Shown one piece after another: positions 1 to 11,546 of a DNA stretch of 64,000 bases. Both the position numbers and the translations under genes were made by a program. How positions within the stretch are numbered: the stretch's first letter is position 1; every line of letters begins with the position of its first letter. The stretch spans positions 682,001 through 746,000 of the forward strand of contig OY730175.1 of the NCBI GenBank assembly GCA_963422465.1, in the 5' to 3' direction. The DNA is from Lichina pygmaea. Its lineage: Eukaryota; Ascomycota; Lichinomycetes; Lichinales; Lichinaceae. The notes under the pieces were generated by a model. That model was not told where the DNA came from, did no database searches, and saw nothing but the letters and a program-made list of their open reading frames with translations.

Positions 1-682
1 TACACTACAAAGTCCTCCGCTCGAAATATTGACATACAGAAAGTCCGCCAAAGGACTAGCTTAAGTGATTCTCATCGTCGGGATGAGAACCAGGATTGAA
101 TGTGTTGTGTCACTCTACAAGAAGTCAGGCGCTCAGAAGCTATAGCGTCCACACTCACTTCACAGCATGACATATAAAGTCGTGGCATGTGCCTTGCCGA
201 CTATTACGTCAGGTTTGGCTGGCCGTCAGCAGCTCATCGACACCTGAATTCGTACCTTCGCCCGGGGCCCCAAGATCGTTTTGTGGGTCGTGCGTTCGCT
301 CCTCATCCTTAGCAAGAAACATCTTTCCGACAGAGCTCGACAGCTGCCCAACGCTGCCGCTTCCCATCAGCAGCCGGTCGCTTACGGTAGCAGCCTCGTT
401 CTTTAGGTGCTACGCTTTGTTTTTCCTCGTCTCGTGAGCGGTGATCTTGCCTCGGCTCAACGTCCGGTCATACAGTACACGTAGGGCAGCAAGGGTCCCC
501 CGCCGCGTCGTTGACGACACCGACCTACGGCCGACGACATCGGCCCCGACCTAGGAGGGCGATCAAGACAGAAGACCTCTGTCGGATCCCTCATGGGGTC
601 CTGCTCCGTCGTTTCGTTGGTTGACGACTGAAGGCCGGACGCGCCGCAGGGCGTTGTCGCATCGTCAACATCGTCGCCCAAG
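1..682. other. spacer upstream of the RING gene
   Basis: No convincing gene. Short open frames exist on both strands but show no domain or splice-supported extension. The part nearest the next gene is GC-rich and pyrimidine-rich and is probably its promoter and 5' leader. Confidence 0.5.
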
Positions 683-3415
683 ATGCCCGCTGCTCGCTTG
701 GTATTCTGCCTCGCCTGCCTCGCCGCCTCTCTCGCCCTCTTTGGCGGTCTCTCGGCGATCTTCTCCTATTCGCATACGTCGTCGGCCGGCTCGGGCACGT
801 CCGATCGCGGATTTGGACTGGGCACGTTCTTGTCCTTCCATTCGCCCTCTTCGTTGTTCCCTCTGTCCGCCATCATCAGCCTCACCGACGACAACTCGAC
901 CTTCTTTTTGGCCCGTCCCGCTGCGTTTGGCCCCCTTCTTCCCGGAGACGGACTCAGCGGCCAGCTATGGGTTGGCAGGGGCTTCGCCGAGGACGGAGAT
1001 GGCGGGGACTCCTTCACGGGAGACCTGAAGCCGAAAGTCGAGCGCGAGCTGGGCTGTGGCGACGGACCGCCTGCGTCGTGGCGACGGTCCAAGGCGCGCG
1101 GGGTGCCCTCCGCGTGGGACGGCACCGATGACCACCTTCACCGACCCGTGCCGGATCCGGACGGTCCAAAGTCGACCAAGTCCGCTCGGCTTTCCCAGCG
1201 GGAGTCCGGCCCTTCAGGCCACCGACCGCCGACGCACGCAGACATCCAGTCGCTTCAGGAGGGTGCCGAGATCTCCGGCAAGGTGGTGCTTCTCGGCCGC
1301 GGCGGATGTGGTTTCTTCGAGAAGGTCATGTGGGTCCAGCGTCGTGGCGGTGTCGCGTTGATCGTCGGAGATCATACAAAGGGGAGGGGCTTGATCACGA
1401 TGTCCGCCAGCGACGACACATCCAATATTTCCATCCCTTCCATCTTTACGTCTTACACGACCGCGCAACTGCTGTCGTCGCTCGTCCCTGGAAGCCGCCA
1501 CTCGCTCCTAGCCAGTCCGGGGTCGGCCAAGCCGGAGCGCAAACACCCCCGCGAGGAGGGGGAGGAGAGGGAGGAGGAGAGAAACGGCGAGCCGGAGCTG
1601 GATCGCCCTACCTTCACTCCCCCGGCGGGCACGTCGATCGCCAAGCCGTCGTCTCGTCCGACTGGCAAGACCGCGCAAGGTCAGAGACGTGGGACTGCCG
1701 ACGGCGCAGCCAACCACCCGAACGAGCACCTTGGCTGGTTCCGTCGCGTCTTCTCCGCTCTTGTCCATCCACCAAAGGCCAGTTTGCCTCCGGCGCTGGA
1801 GGGGGACAGCAGACGGCCTCCAAGCAGCGGTCAGCTCGACTGGGTCGTGGTGCGAGACGGCATCGGCTCCGACCGGCCTTCGTCCACCCGCAGCGTTTCG
1901 ACCGCGCAGAAAGCGGCCAAGGGCCAGGCGGGGAAATCGACCGGGCCATCCGACGGCGGCAGCGGCGGCAGCGGCGGCAGCGGCGGCAGCGGCGGCAGCA
2001 CCGCTCCCAGGGATGACTTTGTCATCGGCCTTCAAGATTGGCGGGATCCTGACTTGGTCGGTCACGACGTCCCGAACGGCGATGGCCTTGGCCTTCAACC
2101 GACCACAAGCAGATCCTTACCGTCGACGGTGAAGGCGGTTGCGACGGCCGCCTCCTCGCACGGTGGTAAACGCCCGCGGGCCGGTGGTGATGGCGCCATC
2201 ATCACTCCCGGCAGCGGCCAGTACACGGATCCGCAGACGGAGAACAAGTCGGGTGGCGGGTCCCAGACCTCGGAAACCGGCCGTACCGTCGACGGGCACC
2301 AAGCAGGCGAACGGCGTACACATCGCAGCAAGAGCTGGCTCGGCCGTATTCCCTGGTCCGGCACCGACCGGCGTCGCGGCAAGGATGGCAAAGGAAGTCA
2401 AGGCTCCACCGATGCTTCAGGTCATGGGTCCACGGCGCCGGCGAAACAGAAGGCGGGAAGGCTCTTCGAGGGCCAGGGCAACCTGGACGGCCGGAACGAG
2501 GGGCTCTGGGTCACTCTGACGCCGACCAGCATGTCGACGAGCCCGTTTGTCGATACGCTCTTGGTGTTGGTCGTGAGCCCCCTGATCACCCTGACGGTCG
2601 TCTACGCGCTGCTCCTGTTACGGCTGCGGATCCGGCGCCGACGATGGCGGGCGCCGAAATCAGTGGTCGAGCGACTGCCGGTGCGGACCTATCACACGGT
2701 CTCGTCCACGTCGACGCTCGACGGAGTGAGTCGGCATGCGAGCGCGGGTGCGACGTCGCCCACGACGCCGCTCCTGCATTCTCGGTCCATCCCTGCTTCG
2801 CGTCCGATGGTCCGCTCGCAGACGACCTCGGACATCTCGGACCGGCTCGACATGGCGCGCACGTGGCCCGTCGGCGCACACGACGGGTCGGCCATGCGCG
2901 ACCAACCCAGGCCGCGGGGCACCGTCGTCGATGCGAACCATCGGTATCGCGGCCGGCAGGTCGAATGCGTCGTCTGTCTCGAGGAGTACGTCGACGGCGT
3001 CAGCAAGGTCATGAGCCTCCCGTGCGGCCACGAGTTCCATGCCGAGTGCATGTAAGTGGTCCAGCCCCTCGCCACCCATTTCACGGGCCGATCGACTAAC
3101 GTGGTCCGTTCCAGCACGCCTTGGTTGACGAAGAACAAGCGCACCTGTCCGCTCTGCAAGTCCGACGTCGTCCGCTCGCTCACATCCCGCGCGCCCGCCC
3201 CACCGTACTGGGACGATCCGGCCGCCGCGACGGACGCGGCCGAGAACGATTCGTACGAGTACGAAGCGGTCGAGTCTCAGGGTGACGTCGACGGCGATAC
3301 AGACGTAGACGCCGAGATGGCCTCTCCACCCACGGACTGGACGACGCGGCGGGACATGTCTGCCATCGCGGGACTGGACGGGGCCCGTCGAGCGCTACGG
3401 CAAAGAGACGACTGA
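683..3415 (+). CDS. PA-TM-RING-H2 membrane E3 ubiquitin ligase
   Basis: Two exons (683-3051, 3115-3415) encode about 889 aa. The 63-nt intron has a GTAAGT donor and a CTAAC branch site; splicing restores codon ATC and the RING order Cys-x2-Cys...CGHEFHAECI-TPW...CPLCK. N-terminus: hydrophobic signal peptide (about aa 1-27). A protease-associated (PA) lumenal domain lies near aa 190-270 (GKVVLLGRGGCGFFEK), followed by a long disordered lumenal region with a Gly-Gly-Ser run (about aa 424-440). One membrane segment lies near aa 622-648 and is followed by an Arg-rich stop-transfer stretch and the fungal motif VVERLPVRTYH. The RING-H2 is near aa 762-805. Proteins of this architecture (RNF13 type) sit in endosome/vacuole membranes and ubiquitinate cargo on the cytosolic side. 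The architecture is clear; the substrate is unknown. The first ATG is chosen because it opens the signal peptide. Confidence 0.9.
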
Positions 3416-5564
3416 TATCTGACCCTCCTCTTTTGCTTTCTCTTTATACCAGGACGCAGGGTGGCATTGGTACCGTCTGTTGTTGGTCTTGCGCCTCTCC
3501 ATCGATTACACGGAGGGTCTGGTGTCTTGTCGTGTCGGGGAGAGAGGGGAAACAGCAGTGGCGGAGCAGCGGGTGAGCATATTGGGGGAGCCTGTGGCGT
3601 TTTCAACCGTACTGTGCGCCTAGCTTTTTTGGGTGGATCTCAGGGACGGGGCTCGATCATTGTTAGTGCTATCAGTGGTCGGTGCCGTACCGGTGGTCAC
3701 TATGAGCCTTTGTCATCATCACCGTCATCGTCATCGTCATCGTCGGTCATCAGTCACGTTGGCTTTCCAAACAAGAAGGGGGACAAACAAGCGGATCTTT
3801 TAGGTGGGTCCGTATCGTGTCTCACTCAGGACAACCGCCTGCGCCTCGACTACCTGGTAGCAGTCACCTGCTCATATGTCTTTCTATTCCTTTCTTCTTT
3901 GCTCTTTTTATAAGTCCTTCACTGGTGGGTTCATCGGCATGCTACTTTCATCAGCACACTGCGTTCACTGCTCTCACCAGCACACTGGTCCCATCAGTAC
4001 GCCGTCTCTCTAAACACATTACTCTCATCAGCACACTACTTTCATTAGCATATTGCTCTTGTAAACAGCCGTGGGAAGCTATTCCCAGAAACAGGCGTGG
4101 GAGGTTGCTCCACTCAGCAAGCCGGCTGGCGGTTGAGGAGGAGGATCCCGCGCTTCGGTTGTTCTGTCAGTGGTCTTCTGTCCTGGTGTTCGGTCGTTGG
4201 TCGTAGGTCTCTACTAGTTCTCCAGCCTGCTCGTCTGCGACTTGCTCGTCGTTGCGTACAGCAGGTCTGTCGCTGCATACGTCCAACTCACCTCATATCC
4301 TAGATCGGTATTCTATATCGACGCTGTATCCTATGTCGAGGCCGAAGGAGACGGGCTCTATGCACACAAAGTTGGTGCTCGGCATTTACTAAGGATTCTG
4401 AGGGAGGGAGCAGGCTGCAACGAGGGATCACTGTCGACCCCCAATGAGAATGACCACGCTTCTACTATCCGCTCTTACTCTACGAATGTACTCTTGCTAC
4501 TTCCCTGTCGTTTCTAGCTACGAACAGTGTGTACGTACTGTAGGTGTGTACGTTACGTACTGGCCTCTCCTTTGTACAACGACTGCGCTTTGTCGGTGTA
4601 CGAGGGGTTGTCTGCTCAGGGGCATGTCACGGGATCAGTCGTGGGACGATACTGAAGATCACATGGCTCTCAAACCCTGAAACGCTGCAACACCTTCGAG
4701 TTCTCCTGAGACAGAGTTGGAGGTATCGATGGGACTGGGAGGCTGTCACGTGAAGAAGGTCGGACTTGACAGGCTACATCACTTCTGATACTCTCTGCGC
4801 CGTATCAACGGGTTTCCATATTTAACGGATGGACACGGCCCGGCAAGTTTGGCACATGTCGTCGTCGTCGCACTCGAGCCAGTGATTTCCGTCCGGATGA
4901 CATCATCCCGCTCCAGCCACATGCGCCACGTCTGCTCCGAACGAGGCTTTCCGTTCTCGCTCTCGACGTGTCATGTGACGTCATTGCTGTGGCTGATGAC
5001 AGTGGCAACGGCCCCACCAGACCCCGCTACGGCATAAGTAACGCTCCTCGAACGGCACGGCCGTCGCCGCCACCAAGGTCTCTTCTATTTCGAGTCGCGC
5101 GATCTTCGCCGCTGGGAACGGAGTTCGTCGAGCCCTGAGCGTGGTATCCGGCTAGGCTATCGAGTACTACCGCAGGTACTGTAGAACGGGGCAGGGCGGC
5201 GAGGGCAATGTCGGACGTCGAAGGCAGGGACTCGGACGGTAAACAAGTGGGGCTTGTCCGACTGTGCCGCCACAGGGCCTGGGAAATGGTGTCATCCCCG
5301 GTTTCACCACACTACTGCCGTACAGCGTACGCGGCGTGCCCAAGTACCGTACGGTGGGAGCTCCTTTAGCTGGCAATGGCTGGCTAGTACGTATGTAGTA
5401 GCACGCCGACGAACAAAACAGGGTTCCACGCATGCACGGCAAACCCCTCTTTCCGTACTGTACGTGGGTGGTCCCGTACAGGTTGTAGGTACGTACGTAC
5501 GTACCACCACCACCACCACCACCACGTTGGCCCGTGACGTTCGGGTCCTCACGGTGACCGGCGC
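3416..5564. other. spacer with microsatellites, no gene seen
   Basis: About 2.1 kb. Contains an imperfect TCA/TCG trinucleotide run (about 3713-3752), loosely repeated 'catcagcacactac'-like words near 3940-4060, a GTAC-type run (about 5486-5503) and an ACC run (about 5503-5524) just upstream of the next promoter. Open frames are short and unsupported. Confidence 0.5.
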
Positions 5565-5571
5565 TATTTAA
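5565..5571 (+). promoter_or_regulatory. TATA-like box of the repeat-exon gene
   Basis: TATTTAA lies about 137 bp upstream of the ATG and is followed by a pyrimidine-rich leader containing CCCCT (stress-element-like) words. Position and composition fit a fungal core promoter; function is inferred. Confidence 0.4.
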
Positions 5572-5707
5572 TCCCTTCGTCCCCGCCTTCCGCCCCTCTC
5601 TCTTCCTTCCCCTCACCAAATACTATTCGTACCCGACCCTCAGAACGCGTCCACTTGCATCCAAAAACTTTCAGTCTCACGTTCGATCCATCTATCAGGA
5701 TATCACC

Positions 5708-6808
5708 ATGTCGAACCTCCTGAACAAGGCCAAGGAGGCCCTCACGGGTAACAAAGACCAGCACGACACGACGACTACTGGGACCACTGGCACCACTGGC
5801 ACCACTGGCACCACCGGCTATAGCGCCCCAGGCTCTTACCCCGACACGACGACCGGCACGACTGACCGTACCACCGCGGGCCCTCACAGCTCGAGCGCTG
5901 CCAACAAGGCCGATCCCAGGGTCGATTCCGACAGGGGTACGTGCTTGGAACGACATTGAGATGAGTACGTCCATTGACACTTCGGACAGACGGCCATGCT
6001 CCCCTAGGTGGAACTACCGCAGGAACTGGCTACGGCAGCGATGGAACCACCGGCTACGGTAGCAATACCACTGCGGGCCCTCACAGCTCGGGCATTGCCA
6101 ACAAGGCTGATCCCAGGGTCGATTCTGACAGGGGTACGTGCTTGGAACAACACTGAGATGGTTATGCCCATTGACACTTCGGACAGACGGCCATGCTCCC
6201 CTAGGTGGAACTACCGCAGGAACTGGCTACGGCAGCCATGGAACCACTGGCTACGGTAGCAATACCACCGCGGGTCCTCACGACTCCAACCTCGCAAACA
6301 AGGCCGATCCAAGAGTCGACTCCGACCGAGGTGTGTTTTCTAACTTGGCTTCCCTGTCGATGGTCGCTGACAGCTAGCTCAGACGGCCACACTGGCCTCA
6401 GCGGAACCGGCGCTCACTCGACCGGCATCATGGGTGGCACCCCTTCGAGTTCTTCGCACGGTCATTCCACTGTGGTCCGTTGAACTCATTCGATACGCAC
6501 TCTCGGGGCGATGACTGACTCTCTGGCAGACGGCCGAGAAGCTGGATCCTCACGTTTCTCGCCTCGGGGGAAGCACCGGAGGGATCACCGGAGGGACCAC
6601 CGGAGGGACCACCGGAGGGACCACCGGTGGGTTGACCACCACGAACACGACTGGTGGATACACCGGCACGAACACCACCACCGGTGGATACACCGACCCG
6701 AATACCACCTCTAGCGGATCGCAGACTACCGGCCCCCACAAGTCGGCCATGATGAACAAGGCCGACCCGCGCGTTGACTCGGACCGTGACGGCTCGCGGC
6801 TCCACTAG
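5708..6808 (+). CDS. repeat protein with DPRVDSDRDG modules (fungal stress/conidiation-type)
   Basis: Five exons (5708-5936, 5990-6133, 6187-6330, 6383-6474, 6530-6808) give 295 aa. Each of the first three exons ends in a module GPHxSxxANKADPRVDSDR, and the C-terminus ends in the same module (GPHKSAMMNKADPRVDSDRDGSRLH). Introns 1-3 are all phase 1, so splicing always rebuilds the Asp of DRDG; the fourth intron is phase 0 and uses an unusual GTCCGT donor, restoring STV-TAEKLDPHV. Spacers between modules are Thr/Gly-rich (GTTGTTG; GGT-rich in exon 5). There is no signal peptide or membrane segment, so it is probably a soluble, disordered protein. From memory, proteins with ANKxDPRVDSD and TAEKLDPHV words are common small stress- or conidiation-induced proteins in Pezizomycotina with no known biochemistry. 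The gene model is well supported by frame logic; function is not. Confidence 0.8.
5937..6330 (+). repeat. tandem duplication of an intron-plus-exon unit (2 x 197 bp)
   Basis: Unit 1 (5937-6133) and unit 2 (6134-6330) each hold a 53-nt intron followed by a 144-nt exon. They are the same length and nearly identical through the intron and the first two thirds of the exon; the last third has drifted, mostly at synonymous sites. Confidence 0.85.
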
Positions 6809-7411
6809 GCTTGAATGGCGACGTCTTTGATGATGACGAGGAACCCATAGCTGGCACATGTGGAGTGTTACTTGGAGGCCGTTTATCGCCATGATTGACA
6901 TGGGATAGTCTCAGGAGCATTGATACCTCGCTTTGCACCAAGCGTCCGGCTCTGGATGACAATCAAGTTGTCGAACCTGCCGTCGTCGTGTGCGGTGTAG
7001 TAAAGTAATCCACCCAAATGAATGTAGGCGTCATCTCCTACAGTAGCCGTAAGTGATCACGGTGGTTGGGTAAAGCTGCTTTTAATCCGACTTGATGCGA
7101 GTATGGGTACCGCACCGTACACAACAAGGCTGTCCACTTTCTCCAGTGCCGCGTATCAGGGATAACACCGTAACGTGGCAGTCCGCTCGGTTTCTGAGCA
7201 TTCGCTGTTTTGACCGAAGGTGTACGTACGTTAGAGCGTTTACGACCTGTTCCGTCATCCGGAGACTCAACAGATCTGTGCGAGATTCTTGAACCTTGGC
7301 ATTGCATAGCAGCGTGAATCGTAAGTCCTCAAATCAGCTGCTGTCTTATGATTGACCAACTCTCTAGGATGATCACGCTATTTGGTCACGTAATCTGTCA
7401 AGTTCTCTGCG
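6809..7411. other. spacer, no gene seen
   Basis: About 600 bp of spacer between the repeat-exon gene and the foldback element. Only short open frames without recognisable features. Confidence 0.5.
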
Positions 7412-8163
7412 TTACCGTACCCGATCACATGACGGTCGATGTCAGATAGCGAGCAGTTGAGGGGCCCCCTTGATGAAATTTTGTATAAGTCCACTATCCT
7501 TAGTTGGAATCATCTCAAATTTTTATATTGGGTAGAGAATCATATAGAGAAGAGATATCGAGCAATAGAGCTCTAGTATACAAAGCGTGACTATTTTCTC
7601 AGAACTCAACTTTATTACTTAGTCCTTGCGACCTCCTTGTCTTCCCACCGGTCATCTTCATCATTGACATCAGCAGAAGACCCCAGGAAGTAAAGCTAGT
7701 GGAGTGTGCTGGTGCCCTTAGCATCCAGGAATAGTCTATGACTCCCCAGACTGTCTAGGATCTTGCAGAGCGTATTGTTGGGAAGTCTTGTTTCAAGTGC
7801 AGAACACAGCACCTTGTAGAAGCAGGCAGAGAAGGAGGAAAAAGATCAGAAGGCTGTAACAACTGCAAGAAAGACTTTTTTACCAGTCAAAACAGTCTTC
7901 TTCTGATGTTGATGATGTAGATGACAGGTGGGAAGACAAGGAGGCCCCAGAACTAATTAATATGATTGAGTCCTGAGAAAGCAATCACGCTTTGTATACT
8001 AGAGCTCTATTGCTTGATATCTCTTCTCTATATGATTCCCCACTCAATATAAAAATCTGAGATGATTCCAACCAAGGACGGTGGACTTATACAAAATTTC
8101 ATCAAGGGGGCCCCTTAACTGCTCGCTATCTGATATCGACCGTCATGTGATCGGGTACGGTAA
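7412..8163. mobile_element. foldback/MITE-like element with ~270-bp inverted arms
   Basis: The ends match as an inverted repeat starting TTACCGTACCCGATCACATG (left from 7412, right ending at 8163). The arms run for about 270 bp (to about 7682 and back from about 7886) around a loop of about 200 bp. Both ends abut TA, which fits a TA target-site duplication as in Tc1/mariner/pogo-like elements. The right arm can be read as SSDVDDVDDRWEDKEAPELINMIES followed by a stop, perhaps the relic of a transposase C-terminus; no catalytic domain remains. It looks like a non-autonomous element formed from an inverted duplication of a transposon end. The inverted repeat is seen directly; the superfamily is inferred. 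Confidence 0.8.
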
Positions 8164-8368
8164 TTCTTCTTCGTCATCTCCTTCGTCGCCCGTCCTGACA
8201 AAGAATATGCACACACGAGCTTGTCTTTTTCTTTGTCATCTTCTTCGTCCTCTTCTTCTTAGCAGAGGAGTTATCACTCCAAGAAGGATAATTCCAAGTT
8301 GACCCCAAGAGCGGATAATCCTACGGATACGTATCTGTTGACCTGGGGGCTGGGGGGGTGGTGATGAG

Positions 8369-8604
8369 ACCAGTCCTCGCTCGCTGCTGGAGCCGAGGTC
8401 ACGTGAGAGATGAAGAGAATTTTCCTGTATACCGGTATTAGACTGCTAGATCACGACACTCAGAGAATCAAGAGAGTCTTACGTGCTGGGAGCCTCTTCC
8501 GTACGACGCCGACACCGCATGCTGACCAGTCGCCTGGCCGCTCAACAGTCATGAGCTTGGAATCGCATGCCGCTTGACCTTTTTGATTTGAATTGTATCA
8601 GACT
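8369..8604 (-). repeat. dispersed repeat C, copy 1
   Basis: The reverse complement closely matches 31925-32143 over its whole length (shared words include GATTCCAAGCTCATGACTGT and TCGTACGGAAGAGGCTCCCA). The inner end, with AGCGAGCGAGGACT, also matches 16329-16398. It has no coding signal and could be a degraded transposon end or solo LTR relic. Confidence 0.75.
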
Positions 8605-9554
8605 TTAACAGCTACCGGTACAGTACTCGTACTTCTCCAACCAGTCAATCAACTACATTCCAAACACAAGCTCTTGGTATGTTTGACCAAAGTCTAAGTG
8701 CACTTGGCACTTCTGGGGTCTTGACCCCAGCACATCAGTTGATCAACATGTCGTATGACGATGTCTGTTGTGTACGGTGTATGTGTATAGGCCAGTCACT
8801 GACCCAGACCCTCCCCCCCCAACCTAAAAAGTGAAGCTGACTACAGGTATATTCAAGTGTTCCAGGTGTACGGAGTACTTCAACATCTATATCAACTGAA
8901 TGATGGTTTGGTTGTAGAGTACTTGGTTCCTGTAGAGTACGTACTCCTGTAGAGTTGTTTCCGTAAGGTACCGTACTTCCACAAGCTTCCACAAGGTACC
9001 GGTTCTTCGCAGAGTCAGAGTAGAAATCCACACCCCCTTACAAACTCAAACCAATGAACTACACGGCCACCCCCCCTCACAGGAGCCATAGCGACACGTC
9101 TGATAGACGGCCGGACAAACCACTCCTTTTTCTTCTTCAACAATCTTTTTTTTTGTCGGTCGAACGCTTTGGCGACAACGACCAGGAGGAACGAGTACTA
9201 TGATAGGAGTGTCAAGTACGGATCAGTTTTCCTACCTATGTCTAGCGTAGCTCTTACAATCCTACAAAGGAGTTAACGGCATGAAAAGGATAGGGTTGGA
9301 GGTTTGACTTGATGATGCAACTCTGTGATACTGAGGATGCAGATGGGATTGGGAGAAGGAAAGGAACATGAAATACTGAAAGTGATATTATTGTGCAGCT
9401 GGACTTGCTGTCACTTCTTGTTTTTTTTTTCGGTCTCTGCTGCCTAGTTGTCCCTCTCTCTGCGAGCAAAAAACCCCATCACTCCCCCTATCGGTTGCAG
9501 GCTACTGCCAGGTCTTCCTATCTCCCTGCAAGTGAGGCTCCGGTATTCCGTCTC
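8605..9554. other. spacer, no gene seen
   Basis: About 950 bp with several GTACC/GGTACC palindromes and a TACGGAGTAC word (about 8870). No supported coding region; the right part is presumably the 3' flank of the minus-strand gene that follows. Confidence 0.45.
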
Positions 9555-11546
9555 CTACCAATGGCGAGCTGTTTTATCGAACCTGTAGCGCCTGTCTCTG
9601 CCATAGAAAGTCCCTTCAATTTTGGCATATTGTTGATCCTGCCACATGCATTGTGCGCGGTAGGCGTCATCGCTGGTGTTGGTGTTGGAGTTGGTAGTTG
9701 ACATGGCATGCGGAGGGCGATGCGTTGATTGAACTTGGTCTTGGGTTGATGTAAATCCCCCAGCCTGGGTCTCTGTAGCACCTGTTGCTGCCAAGTTGCT
9801 CGCAGTGCTTGTTTGTGTCAGAAGCCCACCGAACCCCTGGAAAGCTGGCATGCCAATGTTTGTTGGTTGAATCTCGAGCCCTGGAGGAGCCCTTGCCGCG
9901 TGCTGGAAGGTGAGCTGTGTCGGGTGCTGCCAACCTGTCCAAGCCGACCTGCTGGTATCGGTGTTTGCGCCGACTGGAGCAAATGTTGCTGCGTGGCTTG
10001 CTGTAGCTGCCTGGATGGCAGCGTTGTTGATAGGATAGATCGCCGATGTGTTTGATCCACCGACCGAAATGAGCGGTGGTGCTTGTGTCGCCTGGGGTAG
10101 CCTCCGCAATGTGTCGAAGCCCGAGTCAAGCCTCGTGGGCCGATTGTCGCGATCAATGCTCCTGAGAACATAGCAGACATGCTGAATCGACGAAGCGAAT
10201 CTCTCCTCGGCTAGCTCTCTTCTCTTTTGCAAGGCCACGTCTTTACCACATAGTGGTGACTTGAGTATGTCCGCGCTATTTCTGCGCCAATACTCTCCGC
10301 CTGGTCCACCCGAAGACCCTTGCCCGGGGCTCGAACTAGCTCGACCAAGATCTTGAACATTGTAGGGTCTCCTCCTCATCTCGACCGGTCTTCTCATAAG
10401 CAGCTCCGGATTTCGTTCGACACATGCTAAAACTCGGCGTCGAGTTTCCTGCGAAGCCAGAGTAGCAGCAGAGGTCTCATCAGTGAACGGATCCTCGCCA
10501 GTGAACGGATCCTCGCCAAAGATCTCGGTGTCTCCCGCATCTCGAGATTGATATCCGATGACCTCATATCCGTGGCCCTCCGAAACTCTAGCGAGGACGT
10601 GGTTGGGGCCTATTGAGGAACCCGAAAGCCGAGCCTTGACAATATCAGACCCGGCCTTCTCCTGCTCTTCCGTGACCAATAACATCCGTTCGAAATCGAT
10701 GACCCGCGAGATCGGCGTCGTGAAAGGGCTGTTAAAACATCAGCGACTTGTTCTTCGAAGACTGCTAGCACAGGTTTCACAAACTTCAGAACATGCTCAG
10801 GCGCTTCGCAGACCTCGTAGTCCCCCGTATCGGTCTCAGCCGGTGAAGCTATTTCACTCCCGACAGGTAGAGATCCCGAGCTTCCACAGGGGAAGTCTGG
10901 GGATTCCGTACCAGCTTGTACTACCGGTGGAGGTAGACGGTCCACGCCACAAGCCCTTTCAGTGCTCGACCATTCGCTGAGACTGGCGTCGGACCCTTCG
11001 TTGACCGACGTTGTCGAGGACGTGGAAAACTTGGGGTCATGCGGCTTCTCCGAAGCGACGAGCGTCCGCGAGACGTCGTGCTCTGACGCGACCACGCCAC
11101 TGTTTCGGCTCTTTGCTGAGATGACGGTCTGGTCTCGCTCCAGAGGTCCATCCTCTGCGTCAGTCACCCTGTCAGCGCACCTTTGGCGCGATGAGTTATC
11201 TGCTTCTAAAAAGCTGTCTCTCAAGTACAGCTGTTGTAGGATACGTGAGGCGGCGACTCGGTCGCCTTTTTCTTGAAAAGACAGTCCTCGAGAACCCTTC
11301 TGCTTGTACTGGTTGGCGAGAAAGCCAACCGTGAACCGTGGTAGCATCTGAGCAAGTTAGCAGGATATAAGCATTTGCTTCGAGTTCGTGACTAACCTTG
11401 CTGATCGGCAAGATTGCACCCACCCCCCTTAACGCCGCGTCTTCGCTCCGGCGGTCTATGAACGGCCACGAAAGTAGAGGACGTGCGTCCTTATCCATCT
11501 GGTATCTGATACTGAAGACCGACTCTTTGCAGTCGTGTTTCATCAT
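9555..11546 (-). CDS. unrecognised protein, three exons
   Basis: Read on the minus strand: exon 1 11546-11397, exon 2 11347-10785, exon 3 10728-9555, about 628 aa. Intron 1 (49 nt, GTTAGT...CTAAC...CAG, phase 0) joins GAILPISK to MLPRFTVGFLANQYKQKG; intron 2 (56 nt, GTTTGT...TTTTAACAG, phase 2) joins PEHVLN to PFTTPISRVIDFERMLL. Both junctions keep frame, which is the main support. The first third is charged and looks folded; the middle is Ser/Glu-rich; the last 250 aa are Gln/Thr/Asn/Ala-rich and probably disordered. EDPFTGEDPFTDE holds a short tandem repeat. I recognise no family. The 5' end is uncertain: the frame stays open upstream to 11831 (including DKPSFWHRLRQHHIVDFA), so another exon or an earlier start is possible. 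Confidence 0.6.
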
